From: DATKRB01 sp963794215
GTDB lineage: Bacteria; Actinomycetota; Acidimicrobiia; Acidimicrobiales; RAAP-2
Assembly: GCA_963794215.1 (NCBI GenBank)
Contig: CAWCCQ010000007.1
Coordinates: 124,001-188,000, forward strand
DNA length: 64,000 nt
Reading direction: 5' to 3'
Both the position numbers and the translations under genes were made by a program. How positions within the stretch are numbered: the stretch's first letter is position 1; the number at the start of each line of letters is the position of its first letter. Below, in pieces: positions 8,481-16,068 of this stretch. The notes under the pieces are model-generated. The model saw only the letters and a program-made list of their open reading frames with translations, was not told the DNA's origin and ran no database searches.

Positions 8481-8578
8481 CGTTCTGCCCTCCTCGTGGC
8501 GCCATCGCGCCCTCTATGAGCATAAGGCCTCGTGAGGGGAGGGGGGACCCGCCCAGGTCTGACGGTAGTGTTTCGGTG

Positions 8579-9442
8579 ATGTCCGAGCGTCGGTGTCTGC
8601 TGGCCGTCCATGCCCACCCCGACGACGAAGCGTCCAAAGGAGCCGGCACCATCGCCCGGTATCGGGCCCAAGGCGTGCGGACGGTGCTCGTCTGCTGCAC
8701 CGGCGGCGAGGAGGGTGAGGTGCTGAATCCAGCGCTCGATACCCCCGACACCCGGCGACGCATCGAGGAGATCCGCATGGCCGAGCTGGCTGAGGCCACC
8801 TCGATCATCGGGTACGACGAAGTCGTGCTGCTCGGCTATCGCGACTCGGGGATGTCCGGGTCGCCGGCCAACGCCAACCCGGCCAGCTTTGCCATGGCGC
8901 CGCTCGAAGAGGCGGTGGGACGCCTGGTCGCCGTGATGCGCCGCGAGCGGCCTCAGGTCGTCGTGACCTATCCCGACGAGCAGTCCGAGTACCCCCATCC
9001 CGACCACCTCCGAGTGCACGAGATCTCCGTGGCGGCGTTCGAAGCCTCGGGCGATCCCCAACTCTTTGTCGGGACGGGTGAGCCCTTCACCCCGCTCAAG
9101 TTGTATTACTCGACTTGGCCGCGCCAACAGATGATCGGCGCCCACGAGAAGTTCGTCGAGCTCGGGCTGGAGTCGCCGTTCAGCGAGGAGTGGCTCGAGC
9201 GGCTGTCGAGCAGCCCCGCCTCGCCCAGCACCACGCACATCGATATCACCGGCTTCGACGTACGCCGCGAGGCGCTGCGTGCCCACGCCACCCAGGTCGA
9301 TCCAAACTCGCGGATGTGGTTCGGGCTCCCGCCCGAGGTGCAGGCCTCGATCCACCCTTTTGACGATTACATCCTCGCCCGCAGTCGTGTGGGACCGCCC
9401 GACGCCGAGGAGGACGACCTCTTTGCCGGAGTTCCCCGCTGA
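8579..9442 (+). CDS. mca: Mycothiol S-conjugate amidase (Mca/MshB family)
   Basis: The 287-residue protein is a zinc-dependent LmbE-like amidase. AHPDDEASKGAGT at residues 12-24 carries the zinc ligands His13 and Asp16 and the catalytic Asp15. GYRDSGMSGSP, TYPDEQSEYPHPDHLRVHE (third ligand) and the C-terminal DDYILARS are all family features. Mca cleaves mycothiol conjugates of electrophiles and toxins so they can be exported as mercapturic acids. The close relative MshB acts in mycothiol synthesis, but the overall length and the GYRDSGM region fit Mca better. The ATG at 8579 is chosen because a longer upstream extension has no family similarity. Mycothiol itself is restricted to Actinomycetota, which helps place the organism. 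Confidence 0.88.
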   Translation: MSERRCLLAVHAHPDDEASKGAGTIARYRAQGVRTVLVCCTGGEEGEVLNPALDTPDTRRRIEEIRMAELAEATSIIGYDEVVLLGYRDSGMSGSPANANPASFAMAPLEEAVGRLVAVMRRERPQVVVTYPDEQSEYPHPDHLRVHEISVAAFEASGDPQLFVGTGEPFTPLKLYYSTWPRQQMIGAHEKFVELGLESPFSEEWLERLSSSPASPSTTHIDITGFDVRREALRAHATQVDPNSRMWFGLPPEVQASIHPFDDYILARSRVGPPDAEEDDLFAGVPR

Positions 9443-9460
9443 ACTCTGCGGCGCGCGGTC

Positions 9461-10333
9461 TCAGACGCTCGGTCCGATGGTCCCCGAACCGGCGTGGGAC
9501 AGCGCGCGAAGGGCCCGGAAGCCCACGAGGTGGACCCCGACCCGCTCGAGGGCGGCGGTGGTCCACCGGGGGTCGCAGAGTAATCGGTGGTCGTCCGCCC
9601 TTCGGCTCCAGTCCACCGCCAGGGCGCGGAGTTCGTCCGAATCGACCGCCGGACGGAACTGCACCTCGGTGACGCCCGGAGACAGCCCGGCCACGAGCTC
9701 CTCGATGGACTGAGGCGAGCTGGCCGTGCCGTCATGACCCCCAGCCACGGCCACCACGTCGTCGGTCACGATCACCCCGGCCTCCTCGGCCAGCTGACGG
9801 GCGGGAAAGCCCAGCACCGTGGTCTCGCGGCTGCCGAGGAGCCGCATGGGGAGGCCGAACTCGACGGCCAGCTCGAGGTAGACGTCGAAGAACTCGGGGC
9901 GGAGCTGGAGCGTCGCCAGGTGGGTGTCGAGGTGGCTCACGTCGAAGCCCCATACGATGGCCCGCTCGATCTGCGCGCGGCACTCGCGTCGGACCTCGTC
10001 GAGATCGGCGTGGTCCCACACGTCGTCCATCGTGCGCGGGAAACCACCGTCCCCCCCGAGCAGCGACGGCGCCTGGGTGATGGGCCCCCAACGGTAGAGC
10101 TCGAGTGTGGCGTTGAGCGTGAGCTGGACCCCCACGTCCTCGCCGCGGTAGCGCGCAGCCGCCTCGCGGGCCCACGGGCCGGGCACCATGAGCGCGGCGC
10201 TGGTGGCGAGCCCCCCGCGCAGCGCGTCGAACACCCCGACATTGGCCGCGTGACACAGACCGAGGTCACCGGCGTGGAGGATCGCCACCTTGGCGTCTGG
10301 TGGGTAGCCGAGCCGCTCAACCAGGAGGGTCAC
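9461..10333 (-). CDS. ChbG/YdjC-like carbohydrate deacetylase with altered metal site
   Basis: The fold is recognisable as ChbG/YdjC: KVAILHAGDLGLCHAANVG at the N terminus, then DVGVQLTLNATLELYRWGP, SHLDTHLATL and the C-terminal CDPRWTTAAL. Family enzymes remove acetyl groups from N-acetylated sugars using a metal held by an Asp in an N-terminal ADD motif, a His in GVHLTL and a His in HxDxH. Here the first motif reads HAGD rather than HADD and the second VQLTL rather than VHLTL, while the third (SHLDTHLATL) is intact. Each change needs one base. The protein may therefore be inactive, use another metal geometry, or bind its sugar without catalysis. A GTG start at 10333 matches family length; a slightly longer start is possible. 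It is convergent with mca. Confidence 0.78.
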   Translation of the reverse strand: MTLLVERLGYPPDAKVAILHAGDLGLCHAANVGVFDALRGGLATSAALMVPGPWAREAAARYRGEDVGVQLTLNATLELYRWGPITQAPSLLGGDGGFPRTMDDVWDHADLDEVRRECRAQIERAIVWGFDVSHLDTHLATLQLRPEFFDVYLELAVEFGLPMRLLGSRETTVLGFPARQLAEEAGVIVTDDVVAVAGGHDGTASSPQSIEELVAGLSPGVTEVQFRPAVDSDELRALAVDWSRRADDHRLLCDPRWTTAALERVGVHLVGFRALRALSHAGSGTIGPSV

Positions 10334-10416
10334 GCCATGACGGTAGCGCCCCGCCACCTGACGTCCGACCACCGGGCTCGGGCGACTCAGCTAGCCGACC
10401 AGAGCGGGCCCGCCAG

Positions 10417-10953
10417 TCAGCCCGTGGGTGCTTCCCCCTGCCCGAGCGACGCGTCTTGGGCGCGCGCCTCGTCGGCCAGCTGGAGCTGGAACTGGTGCAT
10501 TTTCTTGCTGAGGGCGGGGTCGGCCAGCGCCAGGATCCGCAAGGCGAGTAAGGCTGCGTTGCGAGCCCCGTTGATCGCTACGGTAGCGACGGGTATCCCT
10601 CGAGGCATCTGGACGATCGAGAGCAGCGAATCGAGCCCCGACATCGTGGCGAGGGAGACCGGCACGCCGATGACTGGCAGGGTGGTCGCGGCTGCAAGCA
10701 TCCCCGGCAGGTGTGCGGCGCCGCCCGCACCGGCGATGAGGACCCGGAGCCCACGTTCGGCCGCCCGGTGCCCATACTCGAGCATGTCGTCGGGTGTCCG
10801 GTGGGCCGAGAGCACACGGACCTCGTGGTGGATATCGAACTGAGTGAGGACCTCCACCGCGCCCTCCATGACGGCCAGATCCGAGGCGCTCCCCATGACG
10901 ACGCCGACGGGCCCTGGAGCGAGGGGGAAATCCGGGGTGTGAGCCTGGGTCAT
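10417..10953 (-). CDS. purE: N5-carboxyaminoimidazole ribonucleotide mutase (PurE)
   Basis: The 178-residue protein is a class I PurE, which converts N5-CAIR to CAIR in purine synthesis. VGVVMGSASDLAVM, the active-site loop RVLSAHRTPDDMLEY, LIAGAGGAAHLPGMLAA and PVIGVPV with GLDSLLSIVQMPRGIPVATVAI are all present in the usual order. The ATG overlaps the stop of purK by four bases, so purK and purE are translationally coupled. The ATG is preferred over an upstream extension because that extension lies inside purK and lacks similarity. The C-terminal 15 residues are variable. Confidence 0.97.
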   Translation of the reverse strand: MTQAHTPDFPLAPGPVGVVMGSASDLAVMEGAVEVLTQFDIHHEVRVLSAHRTPDDMLEYGHRAAERGLRVLIAGAGGAAHLPGMLAAATTLPVIGVPVSLATMSGLDSLLSIVQMPRGIPVATVAINGARNAALLALRILALADPALSKKMHQFQLQLADEARAQDASLGQGEAPTG

Positions 10954-12245
10954 GGGGCCTGGCCTCCATCGCTGGTGACGCCGGGCGTGCCGAGGGCCGT
11001 CGCGGCATCCCAAGCCCGGTTCCGCACGTCGTCGGGATCGGTGCCGCAAACGGTCACGTGGCCCAGCTTGCGACCTGGACGGGCGACCTTGCCGTAGAGG
11101 TGGACGTGGGCTCCGACCACTTCGAGGGCGTCGGCCAACAAATCCCGCGGGTCGTACCCCTCGAAGCCACCGAGCACGTTCACACTCACGGTGTGGGCGG
11201 ACGTCGACGAGGTATCGCCCAGAGGGAGATCCAGCACCGCCCGGAGGTGGTTCTCGAATTGCGAGGTCACCGATCCGTCAATGGTCCAGTGACCAGAGTT
11301 GTGGGGTCGAGCGGCCACCTCGTTCACCAGGACACGATCGCCGGCGAAGAACATCTCCACCGCAAGGACCCCGACCGAGCCGATCTCGTCGGCCAATCGC
11401 AGTCCCAACGCCGTGGCGGCCGAGTCCACGTGCGCGGGTAGCCCGGTCGGGACCACCACCTCACGACAGATCCCGTTCTCCTGGACCGTACGGACCGGCG
11501 GCCAGGCCACCGGTCGGCCGTCGGGGCGTCGGGCCACCAGAACGGCCAGCTCCGCAGTGATGTCGACGGCTTCCTCAACCAGCAGCGCCGTACCGTGTTG
11601 TGCTGCCTGGCGGCAGACACGCTCAGCTGTTGCGCGATCGGGCACCGGCCAGACGCCCTTGCCGTCGTAGCCTCCCCGGACCGCCTTGAGCACGAGGGGC
11701 CAGCCGTGCCTCTCGGCGAAGGCGTCGATCTCTTCCAGCGTGACGTCGGGGCTGGCCCGGGTGGGCTCGAGCACCGCGAAGCTCGGCACCGCGATGCCCG
11801 CCCGGGCGAAGCGGTGGCGCATCGCGGCCTTGTCCACGGCGATCTGCAAGGTGCCGGGGCCGGGGCGCACCAGGTGCCCGCGGCGCACGAGGTCCTCGAG
11901 GATTCCCAGGTCGACCTGCTCGTGGTCGAAGGTCACGACACCGCATCGCGAAGCCAACCGATCCATCGCCTCCGACGAGTTCGGCGACCCCAAGAGCATT
12001 CGGTCCGCCGACGTGGCGGCCGGATCGGTGGGGTGCTCGGCCAGGACCGTCGTTGCGATGCCCATCGCGTTCGCCGCCTGCAACGTCATCCGGGCCAGCT
12101 GGCCCCCACCGACGATGCCCACCGAAGTCGCCGCCCGAGTGCGGCCCTTGCCTCGTGAGCCCTGGGTCTCGGCAAGAGGTGCGTCGGCCGTTGGCGCGTC
12201 GACCACGGTGGAGCGCTCGAGATCAGCGGGACCCGGGTGAGACAC
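10950..12245 (-). CDS. purK: 5-(carboxyamino)imidazole ribonucleotide synthase (PurK)
   Basis: This ATP-grasp enzyme makes N5-CAIR from AIR, bicarbonate and ATP, just before PurE in purine synthesis. GIVGGGQLARMT opens the preATP-grasp fold. The ATP-grasp core shows KAAMRHRFARAGIAVPSF, LVLKAVRGGYDGKGV, LLVEEAVDITAELAVLVAR and the metal-binding LVNEVAARPHNSGHWTIDG. The C-terminal domain ends around HLYGKVARPGRKLGHVTV. The annotated GTG gives about 40 variable residues before GIVGGGQ; a start further in is possible. A GC-rich hairpin overlaps this GTG, which makes the exact start uncertain. purE follows with a 4-base overlap. Confidence 0.96.
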   Translation of the reverse strand: MSHPGPADLERSTVVDAPTADAPLAETQGSRGKGRTRAATSVGIVGGGQLARMTLQAANAMGIATTVLAEHPTDPAATSADRMLLGSPNSSEAMDRLASRCGVVTFDHEQVDLGILEDLVRRGHLVRPGPGTLQIAVDKAAMRHRFARAGIAVPSFAVLEPTRASPDVTLEEIDAFAERHGWPLVLKAVRGGYDGKGVWPVPDRATAERVCRQAAQHGTALLVEEAVDITAELAVLVARRPDGRPVAWPPVRTVQENGICREVVVPTGLPAHVDSAATALGLRLADEIGSVGVLAVEMFFAGDRVLVNEVAARPHNSGHWTIDGSVTSQFENHLRAVLDLPLGDTSSTSAHTVSVNVLGGFEGYDPRDLLADALEVVGAHVHLYGKVARPGRKLGHVTVCGTDPDDVRNRAWDAATALGTPGVTSDGGQAP

Positions 12246-12267
12246 GCCCCGGAGGCTACCGGGGTGT
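12244..12267 (-). terminator. GC-rich hairpin between DsbA-like gene and purK
   Basis: acgccccgg and ccggggtgt form a 9-bp stem (one G-U pair) around a six-base loop in the 46-base gap between the DsbA-like gene and purK. No clear T tract follows in the minus direction, and one arm overlaps the predicted purK GTG. It could be a weak terminator for the upstream gene or a structure that hides the purK start. Confidence 0.35.
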
Positions 12268-12291
12268 TGTGTTCCGACGCGCCGGATCGGG

Positions 12292-12897
12292 TCAGCGATC
12301 GAGCTTGGTGTGCTTGAACTCGTTCAGGTCGGGTCGTGCCCCGATCAGCCCGACGGTCCCCTCGATCGTCGAACGGGCCATCTCCACGTCGGAGCCCGGC
12401 CGGGTCATGAGTCGCACGAACACGGCCTGCTCGCCGACGATGAACGTGGGGACGCCGAACACGGCGAGGTCGTTGACGGACTTCTCGTGTGCCGTCCGAA
12501 CCTCCTTTTGGGCCCAACCCGCCTCGAGCTCGGCCATCACCTGGTCGGCCGGAGCACCCACGGAAGCTAGGACGTCGTGAACGATCTCGGGCTCACGCAG
12601 GTCGCGGCCGTGATCGTGGCGGGCCGAGAACAGCGCCTGGTGCACGTCGAGGAAGACCTCTGGATAGCGGTCTCGCACCACCACGCCGGCGGCAAGCGCA
12701 AGGAGGTCGGGAGCCTTTGTCGGGTCGTCCCAGACCGGCGTTCCACCTTCGGGGACGTGCACCTGGCTGAGCGAAAACGGGACGAACGTCACCGTCCACG
12801 GCGCGCCTGCCCGCAGTCCGGTGATGAGGTGCTCGTGGGCGTTGCGTGCGAAGGGGCAGCGATAGTCCCAGGTGACGGCGAACGCGGGAATGTCCAT
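12292..12897 (-). CDS. DsbA-family (FrnE-like) thioredoxin-fold protein lacking the second active-site Cys
   Basis: The 201-residue protein has the layout of the DsbA-like subfamily that includes FrnE and 2-hydroxychromene-2-carboxylate isomerase: an N-terminal strand with DYRCPFARNAHEHL, a helical insertion (about residues 60-150) and the cis-proline loop VFGVPTFIVGEQAVF near residue 150. The usual CxxC is reduced to CPFA, so a single cysteine remains at the active position. That excludes a simple two-cysteine disulfide exchange and suggests glutathione-transferase-like, mycothiol-dependent or isomerase chemistry, none of which is proven. No signal peptide is seen, so it is cytoplasmic. It lies upstream of purK in the same direction. 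Confidence 0.75.
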   Translation of the reverse strand: MDIPAFAVTWDYRCPFARNAHEHLITGLRAGAPWTVTFVPFSLSQVHVPEGGTPVWDDPTKAPDLLALAAGVVVRDRYPEVFLDVHQALFSARHDHGRDLREPEIVHDVLASVGAPADQVMAELEAGWAQKEVRTAHEKSVNDLAVFGVPTFIVGEQAVFVRLMTRPGSDVEMARSTIEGTVGLIGARPDLNEFKHTKLDR

Positions 12898-12983
12898 ATC
12901 TGATAAACCACCGAGGACCCGGTGTCATTCCCACTCCTGCCCGACACCGGCCCGCGGGGGTCTTCCAGCGGCGACCTACCTGC

Positions 12984-13571
12984 TCATGGCGTTGAGGGCA
13001 GATCCGACGGGCGACGTCGTCGGCGGAGAGTCCCCCGGGCCGCGACGCCAACCCAGAGGCCGATTCCCGCACCCCCGATGGTGTCCGTCAGGTGGTGGGC
13101 GCGCAAATGCACCCGGCTGAGTCCGGTGGCCGCGGCGAAGGTCAGGTAGGCGGCCATCTCGCCCGGGGAGTCGGCCAGCACCACCGCGGTGCACCATGCG
13201 GCGAGCGTGTGGCCGCTCGGGAAGCTCGACGAGGTCGGCTGTCGCACAGCGAGCGGGCCGGTGGGCGGCGGGCCAAGCGGTCGACTCCGGTTCACGACCC
13301 GCTTGACGGCCCAGTTGACCAGCGCCGAGCTCACCCCCGCCACGGCGAGGGACTCGATGACCCTGGCGCGCTTCGAGCGCGGCCACGCCTTGAACGCAGC
13401 GAGGACGACCCAAATGGCCCCGTAGTCGGCCAGGTTCGATGTAACAATGGCGGCGGTGTCGAGTGTTGCGTTTCCTCGGGCCCGGACCCATCGTTGCTCC
13501 GCCGCTTGGTCAGCCGCGTCGAGCAGGATCTGGAACCGAGCCCACCGGCCAGGGTCGCCCTGGGCGGGCAC
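12984..13571 (-). CDS. PAP2-family membrane phosphatase
   Basis: The three PAP2 signature motifs are present: KRVVNRSRPLGP, SSSFPSGHTLAAW and SRVHLRAHHLTDTIGG, with the catalytic histidines in the second and third. Several hydrophobic helices separate them, giving a small integral membrane enzyme of about 195 residues. Family members dephosphorylate lipid phosphates such as phosphatidic acid or undecaprenyl pyrophosphate at the outer face of the membrane. The GTG start at 13571 is chosen because the frame upstream runs through the preceding nuclease gene; the gap is then 26 bases, consistent with an operon. The basic C-terminal tail (RGTLRRRRRPSD) is probably cytoplasmic. Substrate unknown. 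Confidence 0.87.
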   Translation of the reverse strand: MPAQGDPGRWARFQILLDAADQAAEQRWVRARGNATLDTAAIVTSNLADYGAIWVVLAAFKAWPRSKRARVIESLAVAGVSSALVNWAVKRVVNRSRPLGPPPTGPLAVRQPTSSSFPSGHTLAAWCTAVVLADSPGEMAAYLTFAAATGLSRVHLRAHHLTDTIGGAGIGLWVGVAARGTLRRRRRPSDLPSTP

Positions 13572-13597
13572 GGACGCCAACCCAGGCTCCGCTCCCC

Positions 13598-14392
13598 TCA
13601 AGAGGCGAGGGCGGTGGGCGGCTCGCCTCCGAACACCGGGCAGTAGGCCTGAAAGTTGCATGAGCGACACAGTCCCGAAGGGCTGGGGCGGAAGTCGTCG
13701 TTCGCACAGGCCCGCTCGATGGCGCTCCAGACGGCCATTGTCCTCCGCTGCTGGCCGCGCACCGATTGCTGGCTCGGTGCCGCGGTGATGCTGATGGGGT
13801 CGCGGAGGTAGAGCAAGCGGACCTCGGCCGGAGCCCGACCGAGCATCCGCTCGCAAAGCAGGGCGTAGATGTGCACGCCCGAGAGCCTCGCGTGCTCATA
13901 GCGTGGCGCCGGCGCTCGTCCGGTCTTGTAGTCGATGACGATGAGCCGTCCCTCTTCATCGACGTCGAGCCGGTCGATGATGCCCCGCAATCGGGTGCCG
14001 CCGAGATCTACCTCGAGCCCGAGCTCGACCCCGGCGGCGCGTACCTGATCGGGGTCCTCGAGCTTGAAGTAATTGCGAACCAGATCGGCGGCATCGGCGA
14101 CGAATGTCGCGGCGTCCTGCTCAGAGAGGTCGAGCTCGGTGACCTCGGCCGTCTCGAGCATGCGCGCCCAGGCTGCCGTCAGCTCGGCCAGGGCCGCCTC
14201 TTGGGTGCGTTGCCCGGCCGGATGGTTCCAGATCAGCCCCTCGAGTGCCGAATGGACCAGTGTCCCCTTGACCGCCTGGGGAGACGGAGGCTCGGGCAGG
14301 CGGTCAATGTTGACGAAGCGAAAGGCCAGGGGACACCCAGTGAACGAGGAGACCTTCGTCGGCGAGAGGGTACGGGGCAGGGCGAGGGCCAT
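13598..14392 (-). CDS. RecB/Cas4-like PD-(D/E)XK exonuclease with probable Fe-S cluster
   Basis: The 264-residue protein is a stand-alone RecB-family nuclease. The catalytic core is GIIDRLDVDEEGRLIVIDYKTGR, containing the metal-binding Asp and the (D)xK motif, followed by GVHIYALLCERMLGR. A cysteine near the N terminus (SSFTGCPLAFRF) pairs with a C-terminal cluster CRSCNFQAYCPVF, the four-cysteine arrangement that holds a 4Fe-4S cluster in AddB, Cas4 and related nucleases. KGTLVHSALEGL supplies the conserved histidine. It probably trims single-stranded ends in DNA repair. The ATG MALALPRTLSPTKVSSF start is typical. No Cas genes or CRISPR repeats are near, so it is not read as Cas4. The PAP2 gene follows. 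Confidence 0.9.
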   Translation of the reverse strand: MALALPRTLSPTKVSSFTGCPLAFRFVNIDRLPEPPSPQAVKGTLVHSALEGLIWNHPAGQRTQEAALAELTAAWARMLETAEVTELDLSEQDAATFVADAADLVRNYFKLEDPDQVRAAGVELGLEVDLGGTRLRGIIDRLDVDEEGRLIVIDYKTGRAPAPRYEHARLSGVHIYALLCERMLGRAPAEVRLLYLRDPISITAAPSQQSVRGQQRRTMAVWSAIERACANDDFRPSPSGLCRSCNFQAYCPVFGGEPPTALAS

Positions 14393-14457
14393 GGCCCACA
14401 GGTTAGGGCGGGGCTGTGACGCGGGCGGGGAGCCCCGAGCTCGCCGCAACTGCGACT

Positions 14458-14847
14458 ATGAAGAGTGCGATGGCCACGGCGCGACGGACATCGATGTCGC
14501 CGGACCCCCCTGAGCGGCGCGGCGGTGTGCGGATTGGTCGGCGCAAGGCGGCTCGAGTGCCGCCGGAGGCCGGGCACCTCCGGCGAAGGACCCGGTGGGC
14601 AGGCCTGAAGCCTGGCGACCCGGTGGCGGTGAGCGAGACCCGGGTGCGAGGGGCGACCTGGACGTTCGTCGCCCACGTCACCAACGAGCGGACGGGTGCC
14701 GAGTGGGTGGAGGTGGTCGGGGGTCGTTCGGGGAGCCACACCGTGCGGTCCTTCGCTCCCGAGCGGGTGCTGCCGCCCTCGGGCGCCAGAAGCCACGGCG
14801 CCAAGCAGGCACCGTTCGTCGACGCTCCCCGCTTGCCCTTGGATTGA
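14458..14847 (+). CDS. Small conserved actinobacterial protein of unknown function
   Basis: The protein has a basic, arginine-rich N-terminal half and a compact C-terminal beta-rich part: GLKPGDPVAVSETRVRGATW, TFVAHVTNERTGAEWVEVVG and RSFAPERVLPP. This layout is one I associate with short actinobacterial proteins without assigned function; the WxFVAHVxNxxTGxEWVxV pattern looks like a small beta domain. The start is unclear: ATG codons at 14458, 14470 and 14494 are all possible, and a GTG further upstream would leave almost no room for promoters shared with the divergent nuclease gene. No catalytic residues can be named. Confidence 0.6.
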   Translation: MKSAMATARRTSMSPDPPERRGGVRIGRRKAARVPPEAGHLRRRTRWAGLKPGDPVAVSETRVRGATWTFVAHVTNERTGAEWVEVVGGRSGSHTVRSFAPERVLPPSGARSHGAKQAPFVDAPRLPLD

Positions 14848-14936
14848 CGAGACCGGACCCCTGGACCGTCCTGCCCACAATTTGCTCGAGCGGAGCGCTT
14901 CGCGCTGGGCGCTGGCAATGCGGTCATCATCGCGAG

Positions 14937-16022
14937 ATGCAGCCTGCGCTCCGACTCCTGGCGTTCCTCGTAGGGATCGGTCTGGTCGCGACGACCGCGA
15001 TCAGCGTGTTCACCACCCTGGTGGTGCCGCGCGGCGACCTCATCGATCCTGTTGCGCTCCATCGCCCGACACCTGGGACGCTTCAGGCGAAGGACCGCCT
15101 GATGGCGATCGTCGGCCCGCTGGGCATGGTGCTGCTGTTCGTCGTCTGGCTCGTGCTGCTGGTCGTCGGGTTCGGGTTCATGACTTGGTGGTCGAGCGGC
15201 TCCACCCTTGGCCACGCCATGGCCATCTCGGGCTCGTCGGTCTTCACGCTCGGCGTGGCCTCGGGATCGCATCCTCAAACCGCGACGCTCGAATTCATCG
15301 CCGCCGGCACGGGACTCCTCGTGATCGCGCTCGAGATCGCCTATCTGCCCACTTTGTATTCCGCCTTTTCGGCGCGCGAGGCCGAAGTGAGCCTGTTGGC
15401 CACACGGGCGGGGACGCCGGCGTGGGGCCCCGAGGTGCTCGCCCGGCACCACTGGTTCCGTATCATGGGCGAATTGCCGGGGCTCTATGGCACCTGGGAG
15501 CGCTGGGCGGCCGAGGTCTCCGAGAGCCACACCAACTACCCCTCGCTGATGTGGTTTCGCTCCCCGGTCCCGAGCCGCTCATGGCTCACCGCGCTGACGT
15601 CCATGCTCGACGCGGCCGCGCTGCACGACGCCACCTGCCCTCAGTCAGCGCCTCGGCAGGCGCGGACCTGTCTGCAGATGGGTATGAACTGTCTGCGGTC
15701 GCTGGCACGGATCTCTCGGATCGCCCACGATGCCGATCCGCTCCCCATTGCGCCGATCCGGCTCAGTTACGACGAGTTCACCCAGGGTTACCAGCGTCTG
15801 CTCAGCGTGGGTTTCCCTGTGGAGCGCCCCCTCGACGAGGCGTGGCGACATTTCTCGGGGTGGCGTGTCAACTACGAGCACATCGTGGACCAGCTGACCC
15901 ACATGATCATGCCCCCACCGGCACCCTGGTTCCTGTCGCGCCCTGAGCTCGGAACCGTCCAGTTGCCCCGGGTGCTCGATCGCACCCCCGACGACCCCAC
16001 GGCCGAGGCCAATCCTGAATGA
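14937..16022 (+). CDS. Two-pore-helix ion-channel-like membrane protein with cytoplasmic C-terminal domain
   Basis: The 361-residue protein has an N-terminal hydrophobic helix (LRLLAFLVGIGLVATTAI), a second pair around residues 60-85, and a segment resembling a potassium-channel pore loop and following helix: AISGSSVFTLGVASGS then FIAAGTGLLVIALEIAYLP. In true K+ channels the filter reads TVGYG; here it is TLGVA, so selectivity for potassium is unlikely or absent. The remaining 220 residues are cytoplasmic and helical (including GELPGLYGTWERWAAEV and CLQMGMNCLRSLARISR). It could be a channel relative turned sensor, or an unrelated membrane protein with a similar pore-like stretch. Start ATG gives MQPALRLLAFL. 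Confidence 0.6.
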   Translation: MQPALRLLAFLVGIGLVATTAISVFTTLVVPRGDLIDPVALHRPTPGTLQAKDRLMAIVGPLGMVLLFVVWLVLLVVGFGFMTWWSSGSTLGHAMAISGSSVFTLGVASGSHPQTATLEFIAAGTGLLVIALEIAYLPTLYSAFSAREAEVSLLATRAGTPAWGPEVLARHHWFRIMGELPGLYGTWERWAAEVSESHTNYPSLMWFRSPVPSRSWLTALTSMLDAAALHDATCPQSAPRQARTCLQMGMNCLRSLARISRIAHDADPLPIAPIRLSYDEFTQGYQRLLSVGFPVERPLDEAWRHFSGWRVNYEHIVDQLTHMIMPPPAPWFLSRPELGTVQLPRVLDRTPDDPTAEANPE

Positions 16023-16028
16023 TTCGGC

Positions 16029-16068
16029 GACCTCACTGAGCGGGTGACCTCACCGAGCAGTGACCTCA
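16029..16068. repeat. Three short direct repeats between convergent genes
   Basis: The core gacctca occurs at 16029, 16046 and 16062, embedded in a longer unit close to gtgacctcaccgagca. The copies fill the gap between the stop of the channel-like gene and the stop of the convergent MFS gene, the last copy reaching the MFS stop codon. Function is unknown. Confidence 0.55.

Noticed and set aside
13598..14392. RecB-like nuclease as a Cas4 protein of a CRISPR locus
   Set aside because: No CRISPR repeats or other cas genes are near. The gene has a housekeeping neighbourhood (PAP2, purEK).
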